Assembly (NCBI RefSeq): GCF_040869045.1
Contig: NC_090321.1
Coordinates: 28,579,426-28,643,425 of the forward strand
Reading direction: 5' to 3'
DNA from: Eurosta solidaginis
Taxonomy: Eukaryota; Arthropoda; Insecta; Diptera; Tephritidae
DNA: 64,000 bases
Each line of letters starts with the position of its first letter. Within the stretch, counting starts at the first letter, position 1. Below the pieces are notes generated by a model. The model was not told the DNA's origin. It was given only the letters and a program-made list of their open reading frames with translations, and ran no database searches. The position numbers and the translations under genes are program-made. This document shows positions 9,439 to 20,439 of this stretch, piece by piece.

Positions 9439-11878
9439 ATGAGTTCCATTTCGATAGCAGCCATGTTACTAGAAGAGCGGCGTAGTAAATTCACGTGCTT
9501 AAGAGTGCAAAAGAAAGTGTTGAGGGACGCTTGCAATCCTTTTGACATGGACGATAAAGCGTAAGTTATTTAGCAAAAATTGCTGGGATTTAGTTTGGAA
9601 TCGCACGAATTTGACATTATTCTAGGTATACAACGAAAGGGGGAGTTTCCTGATCACAAATATATTACCGTGCGGAAATTCTAAGCTCTCCAGTACATGG
9701 TCGGAAATTGATAAAATGGACCGTGGCGGCAGACATGGTCTTATAAAGTGGTGGTGTTCTGCTAAATAATGTGGATTGTGAAGAAGGCGTTTTATCTGCT
9801 ATGGGGTTTTTTGTGAGCGTCGGAAAATTTTTAAGCGTTCATTATAAGTGCGTGAATAATTGTGCGACTACCCAAAATTTGTAAACTATAATCACTATTG
9901 ATAACCATAAGGCTGCGCAGGCTTGGAATTATCTATTTGTGATCAGAAAAAAGGAAGCCCTATAAAAATATCTTTTTTTTATATCGTGTGTGTCCAAACT
10001 AAAATTTCCAAGCAAAAATTGTTCAAAACAAGTACGCAAATCCATATTAACCAACTTTGGTTCTTTTAAAAGCTTTGTGAAGAATTTTCGGCTCAATAAG
10101 GTAGCGTTCAAGTACGTTTTGGATGTTGTTCAGGATGTTATTGGGCACAGCCACAAATGCGGAGTCACTGCACTAGGGCATATTGTATGTACCCGGCGCT
10201 TCCTTGCAGAGGGTGGATACAAACATGGTGTGGGCAAAGATAACGATATCGGAATGGCTCAAGCAACCGTATCTACCACTCTAGAACGATACAATAATGG
10301 AAGTCACAAATTATGTTCGCAGTGGATAAGATTGGAAATGACAACTGAAGAAAAAAGGGAAGCGAAAATAGATTTTTTTTCCAAGAAGCCGGTTTTCAGG
10401 AGTTGTCATGTGCGTCGATGGGAGACATATCCAAATAATTCCGCCTACTGAGAACAAGTTGTTATACTATAACCGCAAAGGCTATTATAGAACCAACGCA
10501 ATGATCGTAAGTATATCGAGCCATAACTGTGAAATTGATGTAAGGAACAAAAAAAAAGTTTACAGTATACAAGTTTTTCTTATTGAATAAAATTGAAATA
10601 TGTATACAAAATGTCACTTACAACAAAATTGCTTTGGCCATAACTTTTAAAACGTTCTTCGTAGAGTTTTGAAATTGTATTGCAGTTGATGCGAATGATG
10701 GGAGACTATAGATTCCTATCGAAAACGGAAAATCTTAAATTTTGTATATATAATAAGCACGTTTATTTTCACACAAAGTAACGCTTCTACACAGTTTGAT
10801 CGCTTGAAAAAATTCCGAACTTTAATTCTAGCTGAATTTGTACTTACGTCCAAAACTTCTCCTTCGAGATTTCAAAAGACTCTGCTTTCCAGTCTATGAC
10901 CGGGAATTAATCCTATCACTGACGAATTCAGACCTAGCTTGTGTGGAGATCAATTCGTTCATTGTTGTAGAAGCTAACGTGCCTCTATACAGGCTAGGCG
11001 AAATGAGGAGTTCCAAACCAAAACTTAAAAAATGCACTTTCGCGTATTTGTACTCTGATTAACATGATGTGATATAACATGCGAATAACTACATATGTAT
11101 ATACATTATAGACCTCAAAATATAAAAAGGGCCAAATTTTTCTATCAACTTTTATTTCCAAGTTTGTGATAATAAAATGCGAATCAGGTGTATTGACGCA
11201 CGGTAGCCAGGAAGTAACCACGACTCTCATGTATGGAATCATAGCAACGCTAAGGAGTATTTCCAAAGCTCATATAGAGAGGGAGAAAGGAATACTTGTA
11301 TTCTTGGAATGTCTTAGGGCATCATTCTGTATTGCGAACGAAAGCTCAGGCAAACGCTTTCCGTCTAGCAATCACATTTTGTATTATTTTTATTCACCTC
11401 TTACGTTTCTCACTTTATGAAAAGAGATAAAGTAAGAGGCGAACGAAAATGATACATAATATGGTTGTTAGACGAAAACGTGAAGAGACGAATCGTTCGT
11501 CAGACAATTCATTCGCATGTACAATGAGAATGTAGCACTTAAGTTTTATTATGACCCATAGTTTGCATATGTTTTTTATGAACAGGCGATGCAGGTTATC
11601 CTTTACAGTCGTGGCTCATGACTCCTTTCCGGTCTCAAGAGGATGTCAGCCGAGAAAGTGTTTACAACAAAATGCACGCAAAAGCAAGTAACATGGTAGT
11701 GCGAACTACCGATGTATACTTGGTGCGCGGCAGCTTCATTATACACCTAGGAAAGCAGCTAAAATTACAAAATTTTCGCTGCGCATTGCATTATCTGGTT
11801 CCATTGGTGGTTCAGAGGAAGAAGCATTACCTCCTCCACTTGAGTTTTGTTTCCTTCCATAACGATTTATACCCTCGA
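9439..11878 (+). pseudogene. PIF/Harbinger transposase, four exons, decayed
   Basis: Exon 1 (9439-9560) reads MSSISIAAMLLEERR ... LRDACNPFDMDDKA and ends at donor GTAAGT. Exon 2 (10073-10506) joins in phase (AFVKNFRLNKVAF), carries GGYKHGVGKDNDIGMAQATV, and after a one-base frameshift near 10397 reads GVVMCVDGRHIQIIPPTEN, with the first catalytic Asp in CVDGRHI. It ends at GTAAGT. Exon 3 (about 11163-11306) reads CDNKMRIRCIDAR-stop-PGSNHDSHVWNHSN, with the second Asp region. Exon 4 (11586-11878) reads GDAGYPLQSWLMTPFRSQED, NKMHAKASNMVVRTTD, then after a deletion ILGARQLHYTPRKAAKI. The expected 'ERT.G.LK.RF' segment with the catalytic Glu is lost. The exon 3 donor is GAATGT instead of GTATGT, and the exon 3 acceptor seems to have lost one base. 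HARBI1-family proteins normally cut and paste with short TTA/TAA target duplications; this copy cannot. Confidence 0.88.
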
Positions 11879-12159
11879 TACCTTCAGTTGATGTTTCCAG
11901 CGCGGTTATTCGTATTACAGTTTCTTCAAAACTATTGAAAGTGTGCATACGATTACGTCCACCACCAGTCGCCTGAGATTACTGCTTATTCGAAATTAGT
12001 TTCCGTTTCACAGCACTTTTGTAGTCGAGCCAAACCTGTAATGTATGGAAAAAAAGTACAACAAAAACAATTAACAAACCTGTGTACCTTTTTTCAGTCG
12101 ATGGTATCTTTTATCGGAGGACCAAGATTATTAAGCTGCACACCAACCTCTTCCCAGAA
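11739..12159 (-). pseudogene. Harbinger Myb/SANT-like accessory protein, decayed, convergent with the transposase
   Basis: On the minus strand exon a (12159-12080) reads TFWEEVGVQLNNLGPPIKDT then ID-stop-KKVHR, where the stop replaces the Trp expected in a Myb/SANT helix. After an intron with plausible GT (12079-12078) and AG (12037-12036), exon b (12035-11739) reads VWLDYKSAVKRKLISNK-stop-SQATGGGRNRMHTFNSFEE and ends ENFVILAAFLGV. The trihelix/SANT pattern plus 'ATGGG' linker is typical of the second protein encoded by PIF/Harbinger elements, which helps carry the transposase to the element ends. The reading phase is off by one at the junction. The N-terminal part is cut off at 12160 by a Helentron-like element. 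Exon b overlaps exon 4 of the transposase on the opposite strand. Confidence 0.78.
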
Positions 12160-12949
12160 AGTTGAAATTTGACACGTGGACTGATATTGAGACTCTTGAT
12201 ACAAATTTTAAAACATTTTTTAAAATGTGCGTGGCACCGCCCACTTGTGATAAAATCAACTTTACAAATATTATTAATCATAAATCAAAAATCGTTAAAA
12301 CCTATCGTAACAAAATTCGGCAGAGAAGTTGCCTTTACTATAAGGAATGCTTTGAAGAAAATTAATGAAATCGGTTAAGGACTACGCCCACTTTTATATA
12401 AAATATTTTTAAAAGGGTCGTGGGCGAATAAAATAAGCTATATCTTTGTAAAAAGGAGCTTTATATCAATGGTATTTCATTTCCCAAGTGAATTTATAAC
12501 AATAAATAGGAAAAACTTCAAATTTAAAAAAAGGGCGTTGCACCGCCCCTTTTGTGACTAAGCAATTTTCTATGTTTCGGTAGCTATAACTCGAAGAAAA
12601 ATTAACTGATCGTAATATAATTGGGTACACAAATTTTCCCTATAGCAGCAAATATTTCTAGAAAAAAAGGACGGGATCGGTTAAAGATAACTGCAACTTA
12701 GTTATAAAATAAGTTTTAAAAGGTCGTAGACTAGAATAATAAGCTATAACTTAGCAAAAAATAGATTTTAATCAATGATATTTCACTTATCAAGTTTTAT
12801 TGTAAGAGGAAATGGAGAGACATTTTTTTTAAACGGACGGCGCCACGTGTTATGTAGAAAAGTAATTTATCTGAAATGAAATGTAATGAAGTTCACACTG
12901 AGTATATAATGTTCGGTTACACCCGAACTTAGACACTTTTACTTGTTTA
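12160..12949 (-). mobile_element. Helentron-like element, family A, truncated copy (H2)
   Basis: The right end (reverse complement) reads aacaagtaaaagtgtctaag then ttcgggtgtaaccgaacatt and atatactcag, the shared 5' terminus. Inside are reversed family A blocks (actacgcccacttttatata, aaagggtcgtgggcgaataa). The left edge at 12160 starts mid-element (gttgaaatttgacacgtgga) and directly touches the Harbinger Myb-like gene, so the 3' half is missing. Confidence 0.7.
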
Positions 12950-13058
12950 AATAAGAATTTGACTAAGTTTTTGCTCATTTCTAAGTTTCAGATTAACTTA
13001 ATCCGACTATTTCGCCCCCAACACGGCCCATAACAGAATGTTTTATTAATTTATTTAC

Positions 13059-13412
13059 GGCGGCCGCCGTGGTGTAGTGGTAGCGTGCTTCGTCTATCAC
13101 ACCGAAAATCCTGGGTTCACGCCCGGCCCAAGCAACATCGAAAATTTAGAAAGAAGTTTTTTCAATTAGGAAAAAGTTGTTCTAAGCGAAGTCACACCTC
13201 GGCAGTGCCTTTGCAAACACTCCGATCGTATTTCTGCCATGAAAAGTTTTTCAGTGAAAACTCATCTGCCTTGCGGATGCTGTTCGGAATCGGCATAAAG
13301 CATTTAGGTCCAGCCAATTGGTAGGAAAAATTATTAGGAACACGATGCAAACTGGAAGAGAACTGGACCTCAAATCTTTCGGCTGTTATCGCGCCTTACA
13401 TTTATTTATTTT
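13059..13412 (+). mobile_element. tRNA-derived SINE, copy 4, diverged
   Basis: Head GGCGGCCGCCGTGGTGTAGT, A-box-like TAGTGGTAGCGTGC and B-box-like GGGTTCACGCCC are present, followed by the body to ttatcgcgccttacatttat. It carries many more substitutions and small indels than the other copies (for example gctgttcggaatcggcataa), so it is an older insertion. No secure target-site duplication: ttatttac on the left and ttatttaac on the right are only suggestive. Confidence 0.82.
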
Positions 13413-13439
13413 TTATTTAACATAGTGGTTTTATCTGTA

Positions 13440-14340
13440 ATTTAATCTGTAATTGTTAATTAAAAAGTAATCTTTAATTTGTTAGCTATAAATTTGCTTT
13501 TTGTAGCTGCTTTTACCCACATCAGCCTTGAGAGGATCAGGAATAGAGTTCCCGTGCCTTACAGCATTAACAAAAGACAGCTTCGATGAGGACAAATATA
13601 AATATCGTGGTATTATTAGCTTGAGGTGGGGAGAAGACTTGGAAAATTTTAGTTGTTCACAAAGATAGTTTGGTGTTTTGAATTCGATAAGTTCGAACAT
13701 AAATAAAAAATTTCGTGCAGCAATTTAATCAAAAATGGGTAACACATACCAATTTTCAGCATTTAAGAAAAAGCCAGTTTTCGCAAGCCCATTTTGAGGT
13801 TGCAGGGTTGTGCTGCACTGAGTCAAAGGCTTTGGAAAAGTCAAAGAGACACAAAGTAGTTAGTTCACTATTATCGAAATTTGTTCCTATGTTGTCAAGT
13901 TTTTTGACCATTGCAGTTGAGCAGCTGTGCTTGGGTATGAGTCCTGATTGCAGTGAACTTAACAGGTTATTCCCATTAACATAAGCTGAAATCTGACCCG
14001 ACATCATGGACTCACACACTTTAGCAAACACTGCTAAGACACTAATTGGCCTATAATTGCAAGATTAAAGAGCAATATTTGTTTGGGTAACAGGAACAAT
14101 TAGTGCATTTTTCGACTCCGCAGATAAACAAGAAGTTGTGGAGCAAGGATTAATTATGTGCGTTACAGTTCTTAGAATAAGTGTCAGGACAAGTTTAAAT
14201 AACTTCAAGGAGATCCCATCCTTCCCAATAGCATTAGATTTGATGCCCATAATTTTTTTACAAACCTCTCATTCCGACACTGCTGTAAATTCGAATTTAT
14301 TCTCTGGCACAAAACAAGTAAAAATGTTCAGAGGTATATG
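13440..14340 (-). pseudogene. CR1-like non-LTR retrotransposon, RT and C-terminal fragments
   Basis: Minus-strand pieces include IKSNAIGKDGISLKLFK (about 14250), YRPISVLAVFAKVCESMM (about 14040), LLSSLQSGLIPKHSCSTAM and LCLFDFSKAFDSVQHN (13990-13800), then after a deletion the C-terminal block SPHLKLIIPRYLYLSSSKLS and FVNAVRHGNSIPDPLKADVG (13640-13500). These are the 'SNAxGxDGI', 'RPIS', 'QSGF', 'DFSKAFDSV' and 'NAVR.WNSLP' signatures of CR1/Kiri-type LINEs. The catalytic YADD region is deleted, so this copy is inactive. Clade choice is tentative. Confidence 0.78.
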
Positions 14341-14499
14341 ATTGTCTCGACACTCACTTGACCTTATAATATAATCATTTTAGATATCTGGGTCGACTAG
14401 ACAGTACTTTTGACACTTCCCATGTAAGTTAAGATTCCCCAAGTTTCGCTATAAATCCTTTGTTGGATATAACGGGTTTAATATATAGTTACATTACAT

Positions 14500-15175
14500 C
14501 TTTTTTATGGTAGCGATGGCTTTTTTCGGGCTATTTTGTATGTAAAAGAGGTTACTTCAGCCAAGCCTGTATATTTCATTTAAAGATGTTGCTATGTATA
14601 CATATATACGACCGATCTCTTCGATTTTTTCAGACAACAATGAATGCCCTATATGTAAGCATGTGCTGAAATTTGAAGTTTCTAGCTGTTAAAATGAGGC
14701 AGTAATTACGAAAAGCTTCTTATCTGAACAACCTGTTGTGCGGGATATATGCTATATATACTACCGATCTCATCCATTATTTTAGGCAACAATATGTGCA
14801 ATATACGAAAGCATATGGTGAAGTTAGAAGCTTCAATCTGATAAATTGAGGAAGATATGAAAAAATCTTCTTTTATGAAATATCGGTTCTATGGGGGATA
14901 TATGCTATAGTTGTCCATTCTGGCCGGTTGCGACAAATGGCTAATCAGACACTTAAATATATCCGCTGACCAAATTTTATCAAGGTATCTCAAAAAATGA
15001 GGGACTAGTTTGGATACAAACAGACAGACGGACATGGCTAAATCAAATCAGCTCTTCATACTGATCATTTCGGTATATCTATTGGTGGGTACACCTCTTC
15101 TCCTTTGAGGGCTCACAATTTTGAGATTCGTGACAAACGTAATATACCTTTTAATTTTTATGAAAGGTATAAAAA
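14500..15175 (+). repeat. Interspersed non-coding repeat (family D), DINE-1-like 3' end
   Basis: Contains about three diverged blocks with gggatatatgctatatatac and accgatctcatccattattt about 150-180 bp apart, then acagacagacggacatggct. It ends at gaaaggtataaaaat. The gacggacatggcta motif and an ATAAAA end resemble the Helentron-like elements here, but the 5' terminus could not be defined. No ORF. Confidence 0.5.
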
Positions 15176-15179
15176 TTGT

Positions 15180-16200
15180 ATTTGCTAAGGAGTAATTCGA
15201 CTGCAACTTGTTTATTGAGTTATATCCTTTTCAAACAGGCGGCTAGACTTTTGAATGAAAGCTTACCCATTACTCTAACATTTATTTACTTGTATTTATA
15301 TAATTTACTTCGCTTCGTTTTAAAGAATATGTATACAATACGTATTTAACAAATTTGATAAAAGCAATAAAGTTTGTACTGCTTACTTAAGTTTTTGGTT
15401 CTGTTTTGGTATTCGCTCTCGGCTTGTTGCTTAAGTATATAATTTAAAAGCATCAAAGATAATGGATACAATATGTAGAGGAAACAAAAAAGAAATTAGA
15501 GTGTGAAGGAATTTGTGTTTGTATTGGGTTTGAACTGCAAGTACGTACTAAGAGAGGTGGCATAAAATGGGTGTAACCTCTTTTATAAATATACTTATTT
15601 ACTTCTCTTCTCTTATGCTAACTTTTCCCCTCTCTTTACTATGGAACGCTTATTTACTTTTTTAAATATGATAAAATATGATGGCTAGAGTTCAAGACTG
15701 CATATAAGCGAATATTCGCCTGCATGAGTAAGCACTTTCTTCAAGCAAGCCGCAGGACATTTTCCTAAATATATAAATATCGACAAGAAAACATCGCTGC
15801 TATAACTTTGCACGTTAATGTTTTTTACTACTTTTACTTTCCTAAACGGACGAGTTTACTTTCTTTTGCCTTATTAAACATTTATTTCTATACAAGTTAA
15901 TGTATGAATGTGAGCCTTGCTGTGCGTGTATGCAACATTTTTTGTGCAATTCATTATGTAACGAGTTTGAATTTTCACTGCTCAAGGCGTACAATTGCTT
16001 TATGGTGCTGTAGGAAGCAAAGCGCAAGTAATACAAATAAACTGTGGGCCACATTAAATTAGCAGAGACTGGGATTTGATGAGTCGCCTTTGTGAGATAT
16101 GTACATATATACGTTGAAGCAATAAATATATTTCCTTTAAATTTTATTCGAATGTTTTAGTAATTTTTCTGTAAAAGATTTGTCGTTGAAAAATTTGAAA
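15180..16200. other. No gene seen
   Basis: AT-rich sequence. Small ORFs (longest about 70 codons) show no recognisable domain, and no repeat homology to the rest of the window was noticed. Confidence 0.45.
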
Positions 16201-16214
16201 TAAATGGAAAGCTC

Positions 16215-16640
16215 GTTAATAACAAATCGATAGCAACATCGATCACAAATCGAATCCTCATCGATAACTGCTCGATAATAAATCGGTAATGTTGCGATAA
16301 CAAACCGATTACTTTAAAAAACAAATAAAAAATGTTCGATACTAAGTTGATAAGTTTTTAATGAAAACTCGGCAAATTTTCGATATATTTAATCGATAAT
16401 TAAACGATAGCATATGTTATTGATATCTTATTTATAACATTTTGACATCAAATCAATAGCACGACTTTACCTCGGCGATAGCAAATGGATAAAAATCGAA
16501 ACCTTTTCGAAAACACTTGGATTACGGTTGGTATCGATTTGTAATCCATAGCTCGTTTATACCTCACGGATAAAAATTGGATAACAACCGATAACTCATC
16601 GAAAATTCTTGAATTACTGTTGCTATCGATAACATGCCGT
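16215..16640. repeat. ATCGATA-rich degenerate repeat tract (short)
   Basis: Multiple copies of atcgata, cgataac and aaatcgata are spaced 15-40 bp apart (for example acaaatcgatagcaacatcg). The same motif set fills 47230-48290. TATCGATA matches the DREF/BEAF-32 recognition core known from Drosophila; whether it acts here is unknown. Confidence 0.6.
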
Positions 16641-16734
16641 CCTGTTTAGATATTTTTAACTCATTGTTTTGCGGGGGGCATGTGGCACCCGGGTCGTGGG
16701 GCGCGATCGCACGCAAATAAAAGGAAAATAAAAC

Positions 16735-18110
16735 AAATAAGGAAGGCTAAGTTAGGGTGTAACCGAACATTACATACTCAGTTGAGAGCTATGGAGACAA
16801 AGTAAGGGAAATCACCATGTAGGAAAATGAACCTAGGGTAACCCTGGGATGTGTTTGTATGACATGTGTATCAAATGGAAGGTATTCAAGAATATTTTAA
16901 GAGAGCCATAGTTTTATAGGTGGACGCCATTTTGGGATAACTCCATAAAGGTGGACCAGGGCTGACTTTAGAATTTGTTTGTACGATACGGATATCAAAT
17001 GAAAGGTGTTAATGAATATTTTAAAAGGGACTGGGCCTTAGTTCTATAGGTGGACCTTTTCGAGATATCGCCATAAAGGTGGACCAGGGGTGACTCTAGA
17101 AATTGTTTGTACGATATGGATATCAAATTGAATGTATTAATGAGTGTTTTAAAGTGATAGTTATATATATGAAGGCGCTTTCGAGATATCGACCAAAATG
17201 TGGACCAGGGTGACCCAGAATATCATCTGTCGGGTACCGCTAATTTCTTTATATATGAAATATCACGAACAGTGTTCCTGCCAAGATTCCAAAGGCTTTT
17301 GATTTCGCCCCACAGAACTTTTTCATTTTCTTCTACTTAATATGGTAGGGGTTACACCCATTTTACAAAGTTTTTTCTAAAGTTATATTTTGTGTCAATA
17401 AACCAATCCAATTACCATGTTTCATCACTTTTTTCGTATTTAGATTATAGAATTATGGCATTTTTTTCATTTTTCGTAATTTTCGATATCGAAAAGTGGG
17501 CGTGGTCATATTCGGATTTGGGCCATTTTTTATGCCAATACAAAGTGAGTTCGGATAATTACGTGAACTGAGTTTAGTAAAGATACATCGATTTTTGTTC
17601 AAGTTATCGTGCTAACGGCTGAGGGGAAGGACAGACGGTCGACTGTGTATAAAAATTTTTTTTTTTTAAGTGGGCTTGGTCGTTTTCCGAATTTGCTAAT
17701 TTTTATTAAGCATGCATATAGTAAGAGGATTAACGTTCCTAATTCCAAATTTCATCATGATATCTTCAACGACTGCCAAATTACCGCTTGCAAAACTTTT
17801 AAATTACATTCTTTTAAAAGTGCGCGGTGCCACACCCATTGTCCAAAATTTTACTAATTTTCTATTCTGTGTCATAGTTTCAACTCACCTATCAAATTTC
17901 ATCGCTTTATCCGTCTTTGTAATAATAACGTACAGATGGACAGACGGAGGGGCGGACGGACGGACATGGCCCAATCAAATTTTTTTTCGATACTGATGAT
18001 TTGTATATATGGAAGTCTATATCTATCTCGATTCCTTTATACCTGTACAACCAACCGTTATCCAATCAAAGTTAATATACTCTGTCAGCTCTGCTCAACT
18101 GAGTATAAAA
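16735..18110 (+). mobile_element. Helentron-like element, family B, complete copy (H3)
   Basis: 5' end aataaggaaggctaagttag then gggtgtaaccgaacattaca and ATACTCAGTTGAGAGCT. 3' end gtcagctctgctcaactgag then tataaaa, giving the subterminal inverted pair ACTCAG.TGAG / CTCAACTGAGT. It holds about three ~130-bp minisatellite units (tccataaaggtggaccaggg, repeated at about 16945, 17071 and 17195), then blocks with aaagtgggcgtggtcatatt. Near its 3' end are gacggacggacatggc and tacctgtacaaccaaccgtt. No transposase is encoded. The class is inferred from DINE-1 architecture. Confidence 0.72.
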
Positions 18111-18127
18111 CAGGAGAATTCGTAAAG

Positions 18128-18521
18128 TGTAAAAGTAAGTAAAGGACAATAGTTTTATTCAGTGCCTACAGAAACAATTGATTGCTGTATTCAATAACTA
18201 GAAGACTTACATCAAAATAAAAATGGCAACTTTAAATTTAATGTACAATTGTGTAAGAGTAATTACAATTCCAAAAAAAATGGAAAAATATGTGTGGTAG
18301 GAGAACTCACCTGGGGCTAGCTGCTGGCTTGTGAACGTTCCAAAATAGGAGGAGTCAAGACCGCAAAAAAGTCCGCGGCATCTGCCGATAGCTGACTTTC
18401 GTTGAGTTTTTCCCCTTCAAAGTTAGCTCTCGACTGGTGTTAGCCGTTATCGGTATTAATAATAAAATAACTAATGCGCGCTTTAGGGCGGTCCGAAATA
18501 TTTAGGCTGGTGGCCTTAACA
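18128..18521 (-). mobile_element. Probable BEL/Pao LTR (394 bp) with adjacent polypurine tract
   Basis: Read on the minus strand, a purine-rich stretch (gcaagggggccggca, 18522-18536) is followed by TGTTAAGGCCACCAGCC, and the segment ends in ACTTACTTTTACA. It has TG...CA ends and an AATAAA signal near its 3' end (complement of ttttattcag at 18152). A polypurine tract just before TG is the expected position of a 3' LTR. The flanking gag/protease relic is on the same strand. The matching 5' LTR was not found, so the assignment is moderate. Confidence 0.55.
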
Positions 18522-18789
18522 TGCCGGCCCCCTTGCAGCGAGCAACTTGAAATTCGGTGAGTGCACCAGCAACCTTCCCAAGGAAGGTAAAACTAAATAA
18601 ATTAAAAATATGATATGTATGTATGGTAATTACGATCTCCGGTGGACATCCGTACTTTCAATAACGCAGCCTCGCTGAACTGTGGATGAAAGAGAAAAGC
18701 GTAAGTGTTCAAGTACGTGGGGTTGCTTTGTTTTTAATGCACCTGGTTAATTAGATGTAATTTTGAAATTGGTAGGAAATTAAAAATAA

Positions 18790-19640
18790 CAGTAAATGAG
18801 AGCGATGCCAGAACATTACTGCCGGAATGCTCCGGATATTATCAGTCAGAAGACTGTCGGCTGCATGAGGATCCCATTGACCGTTGCCGGGGTTGTGCCA
18901 CTGACCATAATATTGGTGTAGACGTCGGCACCGAGGGTTAGTAGAACCGGCGCGGATCGCTAAAACGTCGGGTCAGCGACTTTCATGATTTGAAACGGTG
19001 CGGCGACCGAGGAATCAATCGTCGCGGTTGGGTTCAAGCGTCCATGTCGTGCTACCATGGTAGCCTGGGTCGTGATTCTGTCCGTAGCTCCGTACTTCCC
19101 GCGCAATACAAAAGTACACTTGGTGTGCCTTGCCGTGTTGAGTCGTTCGAGTTGAAGGTCCTGGGATAATTGCGCATAAATTACGACGTCGGCGCACAGG
19201 GGTCAAGCAGAGCGCGTACCAAATGCAGGCGCCCCCTGCCTCTATTCGTACAATCGCTGTAATAGCGATAGCTATGAAGGATCGGGTGATCGTCATCGCT
19301 ACATGGATTTGCCGCAATCGTCCTGTTCTGAAGCCGGTAGAGACCGCCTGACGTGGGACTATAGTGGTGCTGGTACCTTCCTTGCGTGGCGGATACAGGG
19401 CCGCTCTGTCAGTGGAGTGTCGGGTCGAGCAGAACGGACGCGGCTCCACGCCGCACCGGCGCCCACTGGCATTGCGGTGTGATGACCGGAAAGCACGTGT
19501 CTCCGCACCATCCCCGTGTTTCTTATGTACCTGATCGCGTTTCTGGTCCGAGGTTGCCTTCCGCTTCTCATGTTGATGCAGCGGTCGGAAGGGTCGTGCT
19601 TGTCCGCTGGTCGTTGGGGCGATGGCTAAGGCTGTTGCCC
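18790..19640 (-). pseudogene. BEL/Pao-type gag zinc-knuckle and protease (DUF1758-like) relic
   Basis: The minus strand reads, across frameshifts, DRCINMRSGRQPRTRNAI and VRRHVLSGHHTAM (decayed CCHC gag region, about 19585-19460), then VRALLDPCAPTS (retropepsin-like active-site block with LLDP, about 19225-19190). Next come IYAQLSQDLQLERLNTARH, CTFVLRGKYGATDRIT, MKVADPTF-stop-RSAPVLLTLGADVYTNIM and GILMQPTVF. The order 'LLDP ... ADP.F ... LGADVY..I ... G.L.Q.T.FG..ISG' is typical of the aspartic protease (DUF1758) region of BEL/Pao polyproteins. At least three in-frame stops and a frameshift make it dead. RT and integrase are absent, deleted between 18540 and 18790. The region is markedly GC-richer than its surroundings. 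Confidence 0.65.
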
Positions 19641-19659
19641 TTCTCGCGAACTATTTCAT

Positions 19660-19905
19660 TTCCTTCCCCTCATCCTCTTCTCTATACTCTTTATATTATT
19701 TGATTGCATTTCTATTCCATTTCATCCTTCGCCTCTTCTACGACAGTCTCACATTCTACGCGAACAGTACCTCTACACCTACTCTATACTTACATTATGT
19801 GTTCCATCATATATCATAGCCCTTGCAGACACTATGCTTACACTTATCTTTACGCTTACATTTTGGATGCCCCATACCGTACACAAAGATGTTTATGATA
19901 CATTA
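19660..19905 (+). repeat. Dispersed repeat pair member (also on minus strand at 23290-23560)
   Basis: The stretch gcttacacttatctttacgc ... ccataccgtacacaaagatg (19835-19890) is matched by the complement of 23275-23345 (tacacttacatcttacgctt ... ccataccgtcaacaaagatg). Pyrimidine-rich sequence precedes it in both places. It is probably untranslated sequence of an LTR element, but identity is unknown. Confidence 0.5.
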
Positions 19906-19918
19906 AAAAAGTACATAC

Positions 19919-20433
19919 TGTGACGAATATTTGCATTCGATACATCACTATGCCGTTAGTAAATAAATGTACGACAATAACAAAGCAAGCATTTACACAT
20001 ACGAGTAACAGCGCAGCTAACAGCAAAGAGAATATTTCGCATACATACATGTAGCCAGCAGCTAAAAGCGAAGAAGATAGAGAAACCATTACGCATCATG
20101 TAATCATCAGCTAAGAGCGAAGGTGATATTCGTCACACATATACATGTATACAAATATTCGAGAAGATTGTTCGTGAAAAGTCTAGATCCTTAGAGAAAT
20201 ATGCGACGAGACTACAGAGAGTATAAAAGCAGCGCAAGCTGAGGAATAATCATTCAGTTTGATTTTAACCCGCTTTAAAAAGTCCGCGAGTAATTTAATT
20301 TTGTTGAACTACTAGAGTAAGAAATAAGTTATAAATAAAGAATATTTCGCTATACTGAATATTTTATTTATTTATTCGACAATTCAACGATTCGAAGATT
20401 TAAAATAATTAAGAATTCCTAGAATTCACTACA
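19919..20433 (+). mobile_element. Solo LTR, 515 bp (family L)
   Basis: Begins TGTGACGAATATTTGC and ends AGAATTCACTACA. It contains the promoter-like gagagtataaaagcagcgca (TATA box at 20221) with tcattcagtttga about 30 bp downstream (Inr-like TCAGTT), and an AATAAAG signal near 20335. The flanks atac (19915-19918) and atat (20434-20437) differ at one of four positions. No primer-binding site or internal region adjoins it, so it is a solo LTR. A diverged copy at 31250-31763 confirms the family. Confidence 0.75.
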
Positions 20434-20439
20434 ATATAA

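Noticed and set aside
13482..13700. Independent small gene of 72 codons
   Set aside because: It contains the NAVR.GNSIP block of LINE C-termini and continues the CR1-like relic on the same strand.
19015..19571. 144-codon minus-strand frame as an independent gene
   Set aside because: The conserved signal (LLDP, LGADVY, ADP.F) lies in a different, broken frame of the same DNA and identifies a BEL/Pao protease relic.
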